A stretch of DNA of 64,000 nucleotides from Batkoa obscura. Taxonomy: Eukaryota > Entomophthoromycota > Entomophthoromycetes > Entomophthorales > Batkoaceae. Position numbers and translations under genes: made by a program. The first letter of the stretch is position 1, and each line of letters opens with the position of its first letter. Positions 1 to 13,588 of the stretch are shown here, in pieces. The DNA lies in contig JASVEC010000017.1 of NCBI GenBank assembly GCA_030770535.1, forward strand, positions 310,001 through 374,000. Direction: 5' to 3'. The notes beneath the pieces are model-generated. The model had not been told where the DNA came from. It searched no databases and saw nothing but the letters and a program-made list of their open reading frames with translations.

Positions 1-436
1 AAAAATCTCAAAAATAATATTTCACAAAATAAATTAATTTCCTGTTTTACTTTATTTGTACTAACATACGTACATCATGTATTTAATAAACGCATACGTC
101 TCTAAATTAGCATATATTTCACTTATGGTGAATTTAACTTAATATTGTTTGTAGTATGAATTATTTTAATGATAATATTACAGTTTTTTTAGTATTTTAT
201 GTCATAATTTTACATAATGACTTTCGAAACAAATTTTATTTTAATAAACTGTTAATTTTCTTATATGGTAATTTTGAAATTGGCCTATTTCTTGTTTCAG
301 TTCTATCAACACAATTTAAAAAATGTTACAAATTATTTTTATCTTTCTAATCATTTAATCTGCCCAATCAAACAATTCTTATCAAAATTTGGGAGGTTAA
401 AAAGCAACTGTTTTTAAAAAAGCATGCTCTTAATTA
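1..436. other. intergenic, left edge of window
   Basis: AT-rich sequence upstream of the first gene. A 64-codon open frame at 156-350 has no recognisable features and looks like chance. Nothing else is seen. Confidence 0.6.
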
Positions 437-3400
437 ATGGCGACTTTAGACGAATATAAGGCATACTCACCAACTTGGCCTGGAATAGGATCACAGATAG
501 CTGTGTCTGCTTCAATATCATTAGCTTGTTTAGGGGTGCATGAGTTATTTCGTAAACGTTCCGATTTTCGTCATTTATTTTCAGCTAGATGTTATTTACC
601 AAAGTAACTAATTTATTTAAATAGTAAATTAATCCTCACAATTTTAGAAATCCATCACCACCACCATCGAAGCAACTTTTGGGTTGGGCAAGGACAATAT
701 GGAGAATTGAAGAAACATTTATATTGCATAACGTTGGTTTAGATGCTGTACTGTATTTAAGAGCTTTGAAGCTGATTTTTCAAGTAATGATATTTTTAAC
801 TGTGATAGTGATGCCTATATTGTTACCTGTGAATTATTTCAATGATGGAGTACCAGAAGGAGTAAAGGGAACAGTTCAAGAGTTTTCAATTACTGGTGTT
901 GGAAAAGGATCGAACAAATTTTGGGTTCATACTTTGTTAAGTTCCGTCATCTCTTTAGTTGTTCTATACTTAATTTATAAAAACACAGTCGATTTTGTAC
1001 AACTTAGGCGTATTCATTTTCTAAAAGAAGCCAATGACGGAAATCCTAGATGTAGAACTGTCATGGTTACCAATATACCAGAAGTATTATGTGATGAGGT
1101 TAGGCTAAGAGACCATTTCGAATCTTTAGGTCTTGGACAAGTTCATTGTGTACAATTATTAAAGTATCCGCATAAATTGATTGACTATATGGGACGTAGG
1201 AAAAAAGCTTTAATCGGATTGGAAACTGCGCATACAGAGTTGGCAAGAAACCTTTTATTAGCAGTAAAAGAAGGACACTTACTAGAAGAAGCCTTTTTAA
1301 AATATGATAATGGTTGGGAGTATCAACAAATTAATCAATATCTTAGAGATCCACAAAGATTTTCAAATGCCATTTGCTCAGAAGAGACAAAATTAAAATT
1401 GATGTTACAAACTTCAATTGAATCAGAAACTATAAGTATTTGGGATATAATATTAAGACTTAATTATCAAATATTAGCACCTTTTCATCCATATCATCGT
1501 ACTGGATATAAAACAGGAAAAAGGTGTCAATCAATCAGCTATTTTTATAATAAAATTATTATTTTAGATAGACGCATAAATAAGTTAAGAAACGAAAACG
1601 AAGATGATAAAGATAGTAGCCAGCATTTATATAGTGACGTTACTTCTACAGGGTTTGTAACATTTGCAAACCCTGCTTCTGCTCAACTTTGCGCACAATC
1701 TATCATTCATCCTTCTATTAACAAGTGTCAAACTTATTTAGCACCCGAACCTAAAGATATTTTATGGAAAAACCATACCATGTCTAAATCTTCAAAACTA
1801 ATAAGAAAAGTGTTAGTCAATGTTATTACATGGATTTTAATCATTGCTTGGCTTATTCCTGTAATTCCTTTACTTTCATTGGTATCTTTTGACTCTCTTT
1901 CATTGACATACCCTGAGCTTGCAAAGTTTGGCCGTAATTATCCTTTAGCACAATCGCTACTTCAAACCTTGGTACCAGCAACGTTGTTAGCTATTTTCAT
2001 GTCTATTTTACCCCATATCCTTTACATCATATCATCCATTGAGTCATGGAAGACTTTTTCTGGTTTTGAACGAGCAGTTGCTATACGATATCACTATTTT
2101 TGTATTTTTAATGTTGTATTTTTATTTCTTTTAGGTCCTGCTTTCATAGACTTATTCCTCAAAACTTTAGAGTCTAAGTATAATTTTGTTGAAGAGTTTG
2201 CCACAAAAATAGCCGGTGGAGCTGCTTTTTTCATCAATTATGTTATTTTTAATATTTGTTATCAATTTATGGAGCTTTTGATTTTAGCGTCTCCTTTCAT
2301 CTTATCATTTATGTCATGGGTGTTTCCCAAATCCCCTAGAGAACGTAAGGTTCTTGAACATTCTTGGCCATTTCCCTTTTTTTACCACATCCCAAATCAT
2401 CTTTTAATCTTTGTCATCGTTGCTACTTATTCCACAGTGAACCCATTTATCATTCCTTTTGGTCTCATTTACTTTTTCACTTCTTACTTTATATTTAAAC
2501 ATAATTTTATCTATTGCTATATCAAAAGGTATGAAAGCAATGGAAAAATATGGAATTTGTTTGTTCGTTTCCTTACAGATGGTTTGATAATATCTCAGCT
2601 TACTAATGCTTGTATTTTAATCACAAATGCAGTTTATTATGCTTTGATTCCTACTTCTTTTACGCTCATGACTATATTTTATTTTAAATATTATTACCGT
2701 AAAACATTCCGTCAAAGATTGATGTATATCCCATTAGATTCTCTTAAGGAAGCTGAACCTTCACCACGTTCATCTGTTCATAGACGCTCTTCTCCATCAT
2801 CACCTCGAGCTTCATTAGAAGTTCCAAGTGGCCTTAGAATGCCCCATTTTAAAAAGGATTTAATGTTTAATCCACCAAGCCCACTTGTGTCACCAGCTAC
2901 TTTACCTGCTTCTAGGAATACTAAGCTTACTGAACGCCCTGCTTTACCAGAATCATTTTTATTTACAGTAAGCGATCCTTCAGGAAAAAAGACCAATATT
3001 TTAGAATCTTCAACCAGTGATGCATTTGATAGAAGTTTATCTGCCATATCCGAAGCTAATGGAGAAGATGATATTGAAGAGCAGCCCAATTGGATATATT
3101 ATGCACAGGCCTTTACCCATCCAGCTCTCACCAAACCTATACCTAAAGAATTGTGTGTTAGTAAATATCCACATAATATACACTATGATTTGTACAAAGA
3201 TGTTTTGAAGTTGGATCTGATACTATCTACTTCTGAATCTCACCCTCCTAGGAACCTAATTGTCCCTGATGAATCAAGTCCTGAAAGTGGAGTGCAGATT
3301 GGTATATCTGAGTATTGTCTTGGCCTTGAAAATGGAGCCCTTGATTCTCAGATTTCGCTTTCAACATCTCAACATGTACTTACTCGATCACAAGAGGATC

Positions 3401-3468
3401 CTAGTAAAGATAAGAAGTCATTATTTGGATCGCTTAAAGGGTCTAGGCTTTCTTCTATCAAATGGTAG
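437..3468 (+). CDS. CSC1/RSN1-type calcium-permeable stress-gated cation channel (DUF221 family)
   Basis: Two exons, 437-603 and 648-3468, split by a 44-base intron (gtaact...tttag), give a 995-residue protein. The ATG at 437 adds the N-terminal membrane segment that the large second-exon frame lacks, ending with the family-typical stretch before GWARTIW. Order of parts: N-terminal three-helix RSN1_TM region (about residues 15-170), a cytosolic PHM7_cyt-like domain with an RRM-like fold (MVTNIP near residue 185, then TGFVTFANPASAQLC near 380), then a seven-or-more-helix RSN1_7TM core (about 440-730). A long cytosolic Ser/Pro-rich tail follows (about 740-995). The family forms OSCA/TMEM63 mechanosensitive or osmosensitive channels in the plasma or internal membranes. 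Length fits fungal members. The frame has no breaks. The exact paralogue (Csc1, Rsn1, Phm7) cannot be decided. Confidence 0.93.
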
Positions 3469-4036
3469 TTGTTACTAACGTTTAATAATTCTAATATAAT
3501 ATCTTAATTTTCTAACTAAGTATTTGTTTAATCTTTTGATTTTATTCATATTTATTAAAATAACTATTTAATTATAAACTTAATGTTATTTGATTTTATG
3601 TATTTTAATCTATGTAACCAGAGTATAATAAACTGGTAAGCTTATTTTAATTTGTAAATTGTATTTTTTTGCTAGACCATTATTTCCCAACAAAAGTGAT
3701 ATTTTAAAAGAAAATTTTAAATCTTATTAATAATTTTTGAGTAAAATCTGCAACGTAACTAACTTGAAATTTGAGAATAAAAAAAGGTCTTGTTTAGTAT
3801 TAAATCTTTACTTAAATAACTATAGTTTAAATCATGACTTGTTTACAAATTTTGAGAAACCAGGATAAATAGTGTAATATTTCAACTTTTAATCCAAATT
3901 ACTATAATGTGAATTTGATTTTTTGATTCTTTATGTCCTAAATTCAAATTATTAAACTAAAACTTGATAATCAAGAACATGTCATCATTGTTAACTTTTT
4001 CAAACAATTGATAAAGGCACCAAAGCAATTCAAAAG
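3469..4036. other. intergenic, AT-rich
   Basis: Lies between the channel gene and the dead ADH copy. It holds the channel gene's 3' flank and the former ADH promoter. No gene or repeat is seen. Confidence 0.6.
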
Positions 4037-4044
4037 TATAAATA
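4037..4044 (+). promoter_or_regulatory. TATA box of dead ADH copy
   Basis: TATAAATA lies 57 bases upstream of the old start codon. The context caaaagTATAAATAgtcaaaaaata is nearly the same as that in front of the intact ADH at 29192-30262, so the promoter was duplicated together with the gene. Confidence 0.6.
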
Positions 4045-4100
4045 GTCAAAAAATAAAAATTTAATAAATAAAAATAGTTTATTTAAATATAATCTTTAAA

Positions 4101-5173
4101 ATGGCAACCACTAACAAAAAAATAAAGTAGAAGTACAAATCAACGACTGAGGATGTCTCGAAAAAGGCAAAAAATTGGCACTATTTTCTTATACTCCAGC
4201 TGAGCTCTTAGATAATGATATTGAAATTGAAATCTCCGATTGTGGCATATGTGGCACAGATATCCATATTTTAGACAGTGTTCGGGGGTAATACAAAATT
4301 TCCAGTAATTGTAGGTCGTAAGATAGTAGGAAAAATAATAGCTTTAGGTAAAGATGTAACTAACTTTAAACTTGGTGATAGAGTAGGTGTAGGTGCTCAA
4401 TGTGCTGCTTGTTTATTACCAGATTGTAAACCATGTTCAGTAAAACAAGATGCTCAATGTCCTAAGATGACATGGACTTATAATGATAAGAGATTCAGTG
4501 ATGGAGCTAAAACTTATGGTGGGTATGCTGATAAAGTCAGAGTACAAGGTGATTATGCTTTTCATATTCCAGAAAGTATTCCATCCGATTATGCTGCTCC
4601 TTTATTATGTGCTGGTGCTACAGTATTTTCACCAATGTTAAGATATAAATTTAAAGCAGGTGATAGAGTTGGTGTCGTTGGTATTGGTGGATTAGGTCAT
4701 TTAGCTATTATGTTCGCTAGTAAGCTAGGATGTGAGGTAACTGCGTTTTCAAGAAATGAAAGTAAAAAGGAAGAAGCGATTCAATTAGGGGCTAAACATT
4801 ATGTAGCAACAAGTGATAAAGACCAATTAGAAAAAGCCAAAAACTTATTAGATTATTAATTGTTACCAGTAATACTAGAGGTTCTCAATAGTCTCAATTC
4901 GCTAGTTGGATGGACTTAGAAAGTAGAACTATTTTATTAGCTGCACCAGATGAACTATTAGAAATCCAACCCTTTGTGTCTTTAAGTAAAATTTTATCAC
5001 CTATGTGTAGCTTGATTGGGTTCATTGAAGAAATTAACAAAATGTTATAATTTGCTGCTAAACATGAAATTCATCATCCTATTATTGAAAGATTTAAAAT
5101 GAGGGATGTAAATCAAGGTCTAAAACATGTGAGGAATGGTAAAGTTCGTTATAGAGTGATATTGGAAAATTAA
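4101..5173 (+). pseudogene. medium-chain zinc alcohol dehydrogenase pseudogene (ADH6/CAD-like)
   Basis: The whole length of an ADH gene can be followed from ATG (4101) to the terminal VRYRVILEN-TAA (5173), but the frame is broken. There is an early stop near 4128 after a small shift. A second frame change lies near 4285 in the segment matching LDSGWG. One base is lost near 4858 (LLDY then stop). A TGG codon has become TAG at about 4892, and a CAG codon has become TAA at about 5048. The longest open stretch is 4278-4859. Its central part (about 4330-4850) is almost identical in DNA to the intact copies at 29192-30262 and 32858-33931, while the two ends are more diverged. The C-terminal part is closest to the 29192-30262 copy. 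This is the host's own gene, dead but conspicuously well preserved in its middle. Confidence 0.92.
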
Positions 5174-5356
5174 AATTAAATTCAAGATTTCTTCATAATA
5201 ATTATTTTTTATTTCTATTTGAATTTTTCGTTTAAAAATGAGCAATCTATAATTTAAAAAAAAAGTATGAAAATATTTAAATTTAAACTAATAATATATA
5301 TTAAAGATAAACTATATATATATTAATATGCTAAACTTGATGCTGAAATTGTTCAA

Positions 5357-5407
5357 TTTTTTATTTTTATTTTTATTTTTTTATTTTTATTTTTATTTTT
5401 ATTTTTA
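5357..5407. repeat. (TTTTTA)n microsatellite
   Basis: About eight imperfect TTTTTA units with a few extra T bases. A simple sequence repeat without other features. Confidence 0.85.
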
Positions 5408-5552
5408 CAATAGCTTGAATAAATTTAAATAAAATATAACATTTAGCATAATGTAAATTTATTCAAACTATTATAACGATGTATAAAATAAGTTCAATTG
5501 GTTGCTTTTTTACACTTATAACTTTTTTAAATATTAAAAAAATTAAAAGTAA

Positions 5553-5660
5553 CTGATGGGGATGTGTTTTTATATTTAAGAATTTTACTACCAATTTTTC
5601 CGCTCAAATAGCGCTTAAAAAATGGAAAAAGTGATGAAGCCAAAAAAAATACCTCCTAAT
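5553..5660 (-). mobile_element. MITE-like element, copy 1
   Basis: Reverse-orientation copy of the ~107-base family: tggggatgtg at the left, aaatagcgcttaaaaaatgg in the middle, tacctcct at the right. It lies about 380 bases 3' of the dead ADH copy. Both ends are slightly degraded and no TA flank remains on the left. No coding capacity. Confidence 0.75.
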
Positions 5661-6725
5661 ATTGATTCCTTTGTCCATTTCATTATTTAAAAGTTTTTTA
5701 AAAATTAATTTACTTTTTGTATGAAGAATAGTTTTAGATATTAATGATTTAATGAAGCTATCACTATAATAAAGCTGTAGTTATAAATTTGACTATATTT
5801 CTCTACATTAATTCCAGTTTAAAAAATACTACTGAATTTTGATTTTATAAACATAATATATATCTTAGTATTAAAAAATCAGAGTACTCCCCATTTCAAA
5901 ATTAATTTTTGTGAGAATGGAATTGAATATTTTTCAAACCTAGTGTTCCTGATTTCTAAAATCAAATCTTGCAAAATTATTAAGGTTAACAACTACAATA
6001 AGCTTTTAAAAACTATCGCTTAAAGCAGATACAATTTAAAATATACTCCTATTTAAATGCATTCAGCCGGTTATAGTTTTTACAACAACAACATAGTCCT
6101 TTAATCCCTTACAAAAACAATAATATACCCTTTTATTGCTCCCTTAAGAAAAATCCAAATTTCTATTCTATAGCCATCTAAATCAATAACAAATCCTTGC
6201 CAATCAAATCGACTCCATTCATTTCTAAAGGGCTGAAAATTCAAGTTAATTAATCGGAATCCTTGATTGGTTTAAATTCATTTTTTTATTGACATTGCAC
6301 ATTCCAAGTGGTAGTAGAAAAAAGTTCAATTTCTACTTTCTGATAAAATCCAATTCAAATTATCAACAACTTACGAGTTTCTAATTAAAAAATTAAAAGA
6401 TTGTTATTTTTAAAAAGGTAGGCTTAGTTTGATTAGCTTTAGAGATATACATTGTTTAATTAGATTAGTATTTTTTATATAAAAAAAGGATTATTAAGGT
6501 TAAAACGGGATTTCTAACTCTTTTTTTGATAGCCCAAGTTTTTTTTAACTTACTGTGTAAGTCGGTAGCATTCGTATTTGCAAAAAAAAAGAGATCCTCA
6601 ATTAAAATTGAATATTGCTATCAATTTTCAATCCACTAAATATTTAACTAATTTTTAAAAATATAAAGTAAGTCCAATATTACCATAAAAATAACTGTAG
6701 TAACCCAAATACTCAGGTCTTTTTT

Positions 6726-9700
6726 ATGGCACCAAAGACAAAAAAATCCAATCGAAATAGTACCTCCAATTCGTTACCCAGAGGAGGTGCTCATTTTCCA
6801 AATCGACGAAAATCCATCATACCAGCGGCTACTTCAGACCTTGGAACAAGTCCATTGCCCCCCAATCCATTAGAAAAGAAGGGTGCTTTGTTAGATAAAA
6901 ACCCAAGGAGAAGAAGTCAATCTTTTAATAGTCCGAATCTAAATTTACCAAAATCACCATCCCCGCCTAAAATGAAAGAAAAACAATTGGAAAAACAAGA
7001 TAGTAGCCCAACAGCTAATGATAATTATGATTCTGATTTATCGGATTACATTGATGAAACTAAAATTGATAAAAAAACATTAGGACCCAAAACAGCAAGT
7101 ATGTTAAATAAAGAAGATATATTAAATCAAACATTTACTAGGTTTCAACAAGAAAGTTTTAAAGATAAAGCTAAATTAAAAGAAATTCAAGAAAAATTTG
7201 AACATTTCAAAACGGAATTTGATTTGTTTCATTCTTCAATATCAAAAATGCCATTCTTTGGTTTAAAAGATCAAATCCATAGTGAAATTTCAGGCTCTAT
7301 GACAAAACCTTCAGGTAATACTCATTCTATGCCCACTCGTAAATTAAAGGGCATGAATCCACGTTCTATTACTCCTAATGTTCTTGGGAATTCAGGTCTA
7401 GATCGATCGAATAGTTCCAGTTTTTTATCTTTATCAAATGAAACTACTTTTTTAAGAGCTTTGCTGTCCGAAATCCAGTATCTAACTGAGTCCGTACCTA
7501 GTTTATTAAATGATGTTAAATCGATTAAAAAACAATATCGAGATGAAAAAGCAAATCGAATTGAAAGTGAAAATCAAATTCGTAGTTTACAACAAAGCTT
7601 AGATTATAAATCAAATATATTAGATCTAAGAGAAAGAGAAATGGATAATATATTAAGAGAAAGTCAACGTAATGAAGATTGGATTAAAGAAAAGAATATG
7701 TTATTATTTAAATTAAAAAATAGTGAAGCTAATGAAAAACAATTACAAGAAAAAATAAGATCGTTTAATGATGAATCAGATAAATATAAAGTAGAAATTC
7801 AACAAATTCAAGAGGAATTAAAAGAAGCAAAGGTTAAATTTACAAATGATAATAATACTTATCGTACTCAAGTTTATTCTACTACTAGAGATAATAAAAA
7901 TTTACAAGCCAAAATCAATCTACTTGAAAAGGAATTAAAATCGTTACAAAATTTCAAATTAAATAAAGTACCATCTAAAGATAATTTAAAACCAATAAAA
8001 AATGAAGAAGAAGATCGATTAAGTTTATTAATTAGTCCAGAAGTTTCATTAGCTACTATGATGAATGGTCAAACACCTACTTATTCAGAAGCAGAATTAC
8101 CAAAGATTGATGCTTATTCAGAAAAGATATCAGAATTAGTCGAAAAGCATAATAAATTAGCTAAAGAATATAGTGAATATCGACGAAAAGCTAAAAGAGA
8201 AAGGAATGAATTAAGAAAATTAAAGGAATCAAATGGAATCAAAAAGATGGGTAGTGATAGTGATAATTCTTTAGAAGAAGAAGAAGAAGAAGATAATGAT
8301 AGTGCTAATGAAGTTTGGGATTTGGATATGATTCGAGAAAATATAGTTAGTGGATTTAAAGAAAAGAAGGTAAAAGTAAATGAAAGTAATGAAAATAAAG
8401 GAAGTTTATTAGGTGGACAATTTAGTTTTGATAATTCCACCACTTCTTATTTAGATGATGGATTATTCAATAAACAATTAGATTTAAATCGTAGAAAAGG
8501 TAACAATAAAAAAGGAAATATTAAAAAAAATAAACTTCAAAAACAAGATCAGCTTCAATTTTCTTCTGAAGAAGAAGAGATCGATTCCAATCAAGAGTTA
8601 GATTCTCATACTGAAAGCGATTATAGTAGAAAATCATCTATTTTTATAATGGATAAAAATTATGATAGTGAACTTCGAGCTGAAACGGAAGTTTCTATTA
8701 ATTTAGGACATGCACTTGAAGCAGCTTCTTATTCTAGTTTAAGTAAATTTGGATCTATTAATGATTTTAAAGAAAATGACAAGAGTATAGAAATTAATAC
8801 ACTTACCCCACCAATATTAAAAGAAATTGTAAATTTCACAATTATGCAATTGAAAAATTCTAATCAAAATCAAACTCATATTGTTGATAAAACATTAGAG
8901 AATAATTTTGATAGTTCATTGTTTATTAATTTAGATCAAAATAATCACAATGATAATTTACAAGTAGAAACTATTTTTAACGAAGCTATTAAAAAATTTA
9001 TTAATGTAGAATCTAAAAACGAACATATTAAAATACCATCCGTTATATTAGAAGATACAAATGAGGATATTTTACAGGATTCATTGAATAAAGAGGTTTC
9101 TCATTTGAATAATTTAGGTAAGTAGTTAAATAATTTTATTAAATTTTTAAAATAAAATAAATTATGATGATGTAACTAATCTATATTTGTTTTTAGATAA
9201 CAAGAATGAAATGAATGTTGCTTTAGATGAAATCAACTTAAAGGAAAATTCAAATCATTTAAATAATCCTCAATTATTAAATGATAGTGGTATCATTGAT
9301 ATTATATCAAGTTCAGAACATACTAAGGAAAGCAATTATCATCATACTAACATAATACAAGATAAAATAGCAAATACTCAATCAATCCCATCAAATGACA
9401 AGATAAAATCAATTAATAATGAAACCATGCAAACTGATAAGGTCGTTGTTGGTAATGATATAACTCCAGTTACTAAATCTTATAATGATAATTCAATTAT
9501 ATTGATTCAAAATGATCAAAAAGATTACCAACTTAATAATAACATTAAATCAACTCAATTACATAATAAAAATAAAGGGGAATTAATATTAATTAATCAA
9601 TTATCACGTGGTAAAATGATTGATGTATCAACTCAAACTATTTCATTAAATAATAACGAATTTGTGGATTTATTAAAATCAAATGATATTAATAATTCAT

Positions 9701-12700
9701 TATTAATTAATAATAAACGAGGAGAAAGGAGTGATTTTAATAACAATAATCAATTAAACAATAAGCTTGAATGGAAACAAACGGAAACAATAATTAATGA
9801 TAAACATTCATCAAATGAAATTCAAGATAAGATTAATAATATTGATTTAATTAAAGATAAGAAATATAATGAATTTGTTTCTAATAGTAATAATAATAAT
9901 AATCAAATGGATCCTAAAGCTAAAAATAAACATAACAATGAAACAAATAATATAGATAATGAACTGAATGAAATTAAACAAGATTTTAATAATTATAAAA
10001 CAATAATTGATAATAACAAGGAATCTTCGGATATTTTAGATTTACAAAATAATGAAGATAAAGAGGATATTATTAATAAAGCTAATAAAAATTCAAATGA
10101 ATTAAGATTCGATTCTAAAGAGATTGAAATGAATCAATCCGAAAGAACAATTCCATCAGTAATTAACACAGAATTAATTAAAGATAATAAAGATAGTAAT
10201 TCGATTGAAATAAACAAAAACATTAATTCTAAAGCGCTAGTTGAGAATAAATTAAATGAATTTGATAAACCAATTACAAATAATAACCATGATAGTTTAA
10301 TTCAAACAAATCAATCTAATAAATCGGAAGTTCTAATTGGATATAAATCAGCTGAATTAAATATATCTTATATCTTAAATCTTATAAAGAATCTAAAAGA
10401 ATCTAAAACTGAGGAAGACCAAGTACAATTTAATAGAATTAAAAACACTATTGATTGTGTGGAAACTAATAATAAATTACTATCAACCAATGAAACTTCA
10501 TCAATTTCACTAAATAACAATAATAATAATAATGATAATAATAATAATCGATCATCTAATAAAAATTCCATCCAAAAATTACAATCATCCGATAGTAACT
10601 TGGAAGCCAATAGAGAAATAAGTCCACTAATTAAAGCAGGTCCATCTAATATGTTCTCACCAACTCATGCGGAATTACCTAATACAGTACCATTACCTTT
10701 CCCTATTACATCACCTGAAAATCAAATCAATAATCCAGACAAAATTAAGGCTTTAAATTCAGCTAATAATAACAATAATAATAATAATAATAATAAATTG
10801 ATAAAGGAAGATTATCAACGTAAAGATACCTTTAATAGTCTAATTGCAGTGGAACAATATGAGCCATTTATGTTGGGTGTTATTACAGGTGGAATTGAAC
10901 AACAAGATGATGTGGAAGTAGGTAATAAAGATGATTCTATTCAAAGACCAAGGATTGAAGATTCAACTTCAAAAGGACAAGTTAATGTACAAGATAATCT
11001 TAAATTGGATAAGTTGGATAATATTAAAGAAGTTAACTATTCTCATAAAGACAACAAAATTCTAAGCTCATCTAATCAAGATCCTTCTGTTAAGGAAATA
11101 AGGATTGAAGACCTAATTTCAAGAGAACAAACTGATGTACAGGATAATCTTAAATTTAATAAGTTGAATAATAATACAAATGATGTTAAAGTATCGATTT
11201 ATTCTCATAAAGACAATGAAGCGTTTAGTTCATCTAAACGAGATAATTCTGTTCAAGAAATAAGAGTTGATAACGGTATTTTAATAGAGAAAGATAATCT
11301 TAAAGCCGATCAATTGCAAAACAATATGGATAATAGTAATAAATCCAGCTATTCTTATAAAGAAAATGGAATTTCAAACTTATCTCATGATATTGAAAAC
11401 AATTATAATAAATCAGAATTAGAATTACAAAATATAAATAGGTAGGTTGAATTGAATATTCTAAATAATTTAATTTTATTAATAATTTTATTAGTAGTAT
11501 TCCATTCTCATCAAAAGAACAATTATTACAAACAAATGAAATTGAATTGAATAATAACAAATCCATTATTAAACAAGAATTTGATGGCTTGATGACTGAC
11601 GAAGAAATTGATAATATGTATAAAATAATTAAAGGAGAAACTACAGATTCAATGATAAGTCCCTCATCAGTTAAATCAAACGATTTATTAGTAGATAAAG
11701 TCATCTTAGGATTAATTATTAATGCAGAAGAAAAAGTAGATTTAGCACTTAAAAAAAGAGCAGGAATTAAATTAGATGATGTGGAAGAATTAAAATTATG
11801 CTTAAAAGAAGTTAAATTAGCGTTTAAATCTCGACATGAAGTGGTCAAAAAAGCATCGAAATCCGAATATCGTTCAAAATCTAATAGTTTTAATGGACAA
11901 AGTCGACCACCTTCAATTCATGATTATTCATTAGATATTAAACCATTTCAACCTATTGTTACTGTAAATGAAAATGAAAATAAAAATGAAAATTCAATTA
12001 AAAATTCAATTATCACAATGGAAGAATCAACATCAAATGTAATACCTTACTCAACAATTGAAAAGAAAAACAATAGTTCCAATCCAAACTTAACGAATAG
12101 TTATACTAATTTAAATGAACCTAGAATTCTTGGACTAAGAAGTCAATCCCGACCTATTTCACCAATTATGCATCATAAAACAAGTTTATTAGGTGTAAAT
12201 GAAAATAAAAGTATAAGTTTTAGTGCCCGTAGTGGTATTTCATTAACTGCTGATCCAGCTGTTGTTTCAGGATTAAACAAAGCTATGGATGGTGAATATT
12301 TAAACAAATTTGTAAAAAGTGGGTTAGGATCCATGATGTATCATCGTCGATTCTTTTGGATTAATCCATATACAAAAGTACTAGCTTGGTCCAAAACACC
12401 ACCTAAAGCAGATTATTCTGGTCCATATCGACAAGTATATGCTCTTTCTGTTACTGAAATTTTTGATGATTATCAATGTGCTTATATAAAAGATCAATTG
12501 GATCGATCCTTACAAATTACTACGAGTACAAGAAGAGTCATTGTTAAAGCAGATTCTATTAAAAAACATGAGCTATGGTATACCGCTTTGAAATTTATAA
12601 CCACACATGAAAAAGATGTTCAATATCAAGATAAAATTGAAAAAAGTTGGGACTTAGATAAGGCTAATTCCGCCTTCTTTCAAGGTACAGTAAAAGAAGA

Positions 12701-12923
12701 AGGACCCACTTTATCTGCTCCTCATACGGGTAGTGATCGAAATAGGTTAAGTAAAATTATAGATAAAATGAATTTTGGTTCCAGTAGTAGAAGATCTAAA
12801 AGTACATCGAGGCCAGAAATTCCAGATTTTAGTCAAGAGGAGCAAAGAAGGTCCAATAACCCTACACCTATTGCTCAGCTGAGAAGTCAAAGTCAAAATG
12901 TGGGGGAGAGATCTGGGTTGTAG
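6726..12923 (+). CDS. Num1/Mcp5/ApsA-like cortical anchor, coiled coil plus C-terminal PH domain
   Basis: Three exons, 6726-9117, 9197-11441 and 11495-12923 (introns of 79 and 53 bases, frames continuous), encode 2021 residues. The N-terminal ~140 residues are basic and Ser/Pro-rich. A coiled coil spans about 140-170 and 245-410 (heptads around LRALLSEIQYL and EIQQIQEELKEAK). A second charged helix lies near 460-510. Exon 2 (about 798-1545) is almost wholly Asn/Asp/Lys/Ser low complexity and ends in three ~50-residue tandem repeats. A PH domain of the Mcp5_PH kind fills about 1815-1925 (MMYHRRFFWINP, then LAWSKTPPK, then HELWYTALKFI). This layout is that of fungal Num1/Mcp5/ApsA proteins. These bind phosphoinositides at the cortex, anchor dynein and, in yeast, tether mitochondria. 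The central part has no identifiable family. Exon 2 could be mis-set only at its borders, since its frame is open throughout. Confidence 0.85.
10951..11402 (+). repeat. three coding tandem repeats of ~50 residues in the cortical-anchor gene
   Basis: Units start at 10951 (150 bases), 11101 (162 bases) and 11263 (about 140 bases), at RIED, RIED and RVDN. Each carries a VQDNLK or EKDNLK core followed by a YSHKDN or YSYKEN motif. The third unit is shorter and more diverged. Yeast Num1 also has internal tandem repeats, though of different sequence. Confidence 0.75.
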
Positions 12924-13588
12924 AGGAAAGAGTGAAGGCAATAATTTTTTTAATGATTTTTTCAAATAATTACTATAAACTTGATTGGTTAATATTTTAT
13001 TTTGTTTTTTTGATGAGCTTTTTTTCATCTTTGTGTCTTCTTTTTTTCAATTTTATTAGTTTGGCTTTATTTTAAGATGAAGTAGTTGATGTGGAGGATG
13101 ATTAGGAATATATTGATATTATCAATATTTTACTTTTTATTGGCGATTAGGGTTTTTTGATATTTATATTCCATCTTTCAGAATAAAAAATAGTATCATT
13201 TTTATCTTTTTAAAAGATATTTTATTGCTATTATTAAGTTATCTATCTAATATTTTTTGCCTTTTAATACAATCAATAAAATTAATAGAATTAATAGAAC
13301 TCATTTTTACTTTCATAAAATCAACTTTCTTTTTTTAATATTAGAACAATATATTTATTTGTTAACAATAACAATTCATTAAAAATATTGTCTTTACCAA
13401 AACTAGAAATTCTTTAAATTAAAAAATCCATTTTCAATTTCTCCGTCTATCAATTAACCTTTATTTGCACCAATCAAAGCCTTGAAAGCCCAAAATTGAA
13501 AATCAATCCATTCAATTGAAAGCTTCAATTTGAACTTAATCATTTTTTAATCCAATATCTCCATTTCCATCTCTATAAATTGTTCGAA
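12924..13588. other. intergenic
   Basis: 3' flank of the cortical-anchor gene and promoter of the J-domain gene. T-rich, with several AATAAA-like signals near 13170-13290. No gene seen. Confidence 0.5.

Larger units (their letters stand above)
5174..6725. other. intergenic with microsatellite and one MITE copy
   Basis: Contains a TTTTTA-type tandem repeat (5357-5407) and a MITE-like copy (5553-5660), both listed separately. The remaining ~1 kb is AT-rich with no coding signal. Confidence 0.6.

Noticed and set aside
2778-3089. 103-codon open frame on the minus strand inside the channel gene
   Set aside because: Antisense shadow of the Ser/Pro-rich tail; no family features.
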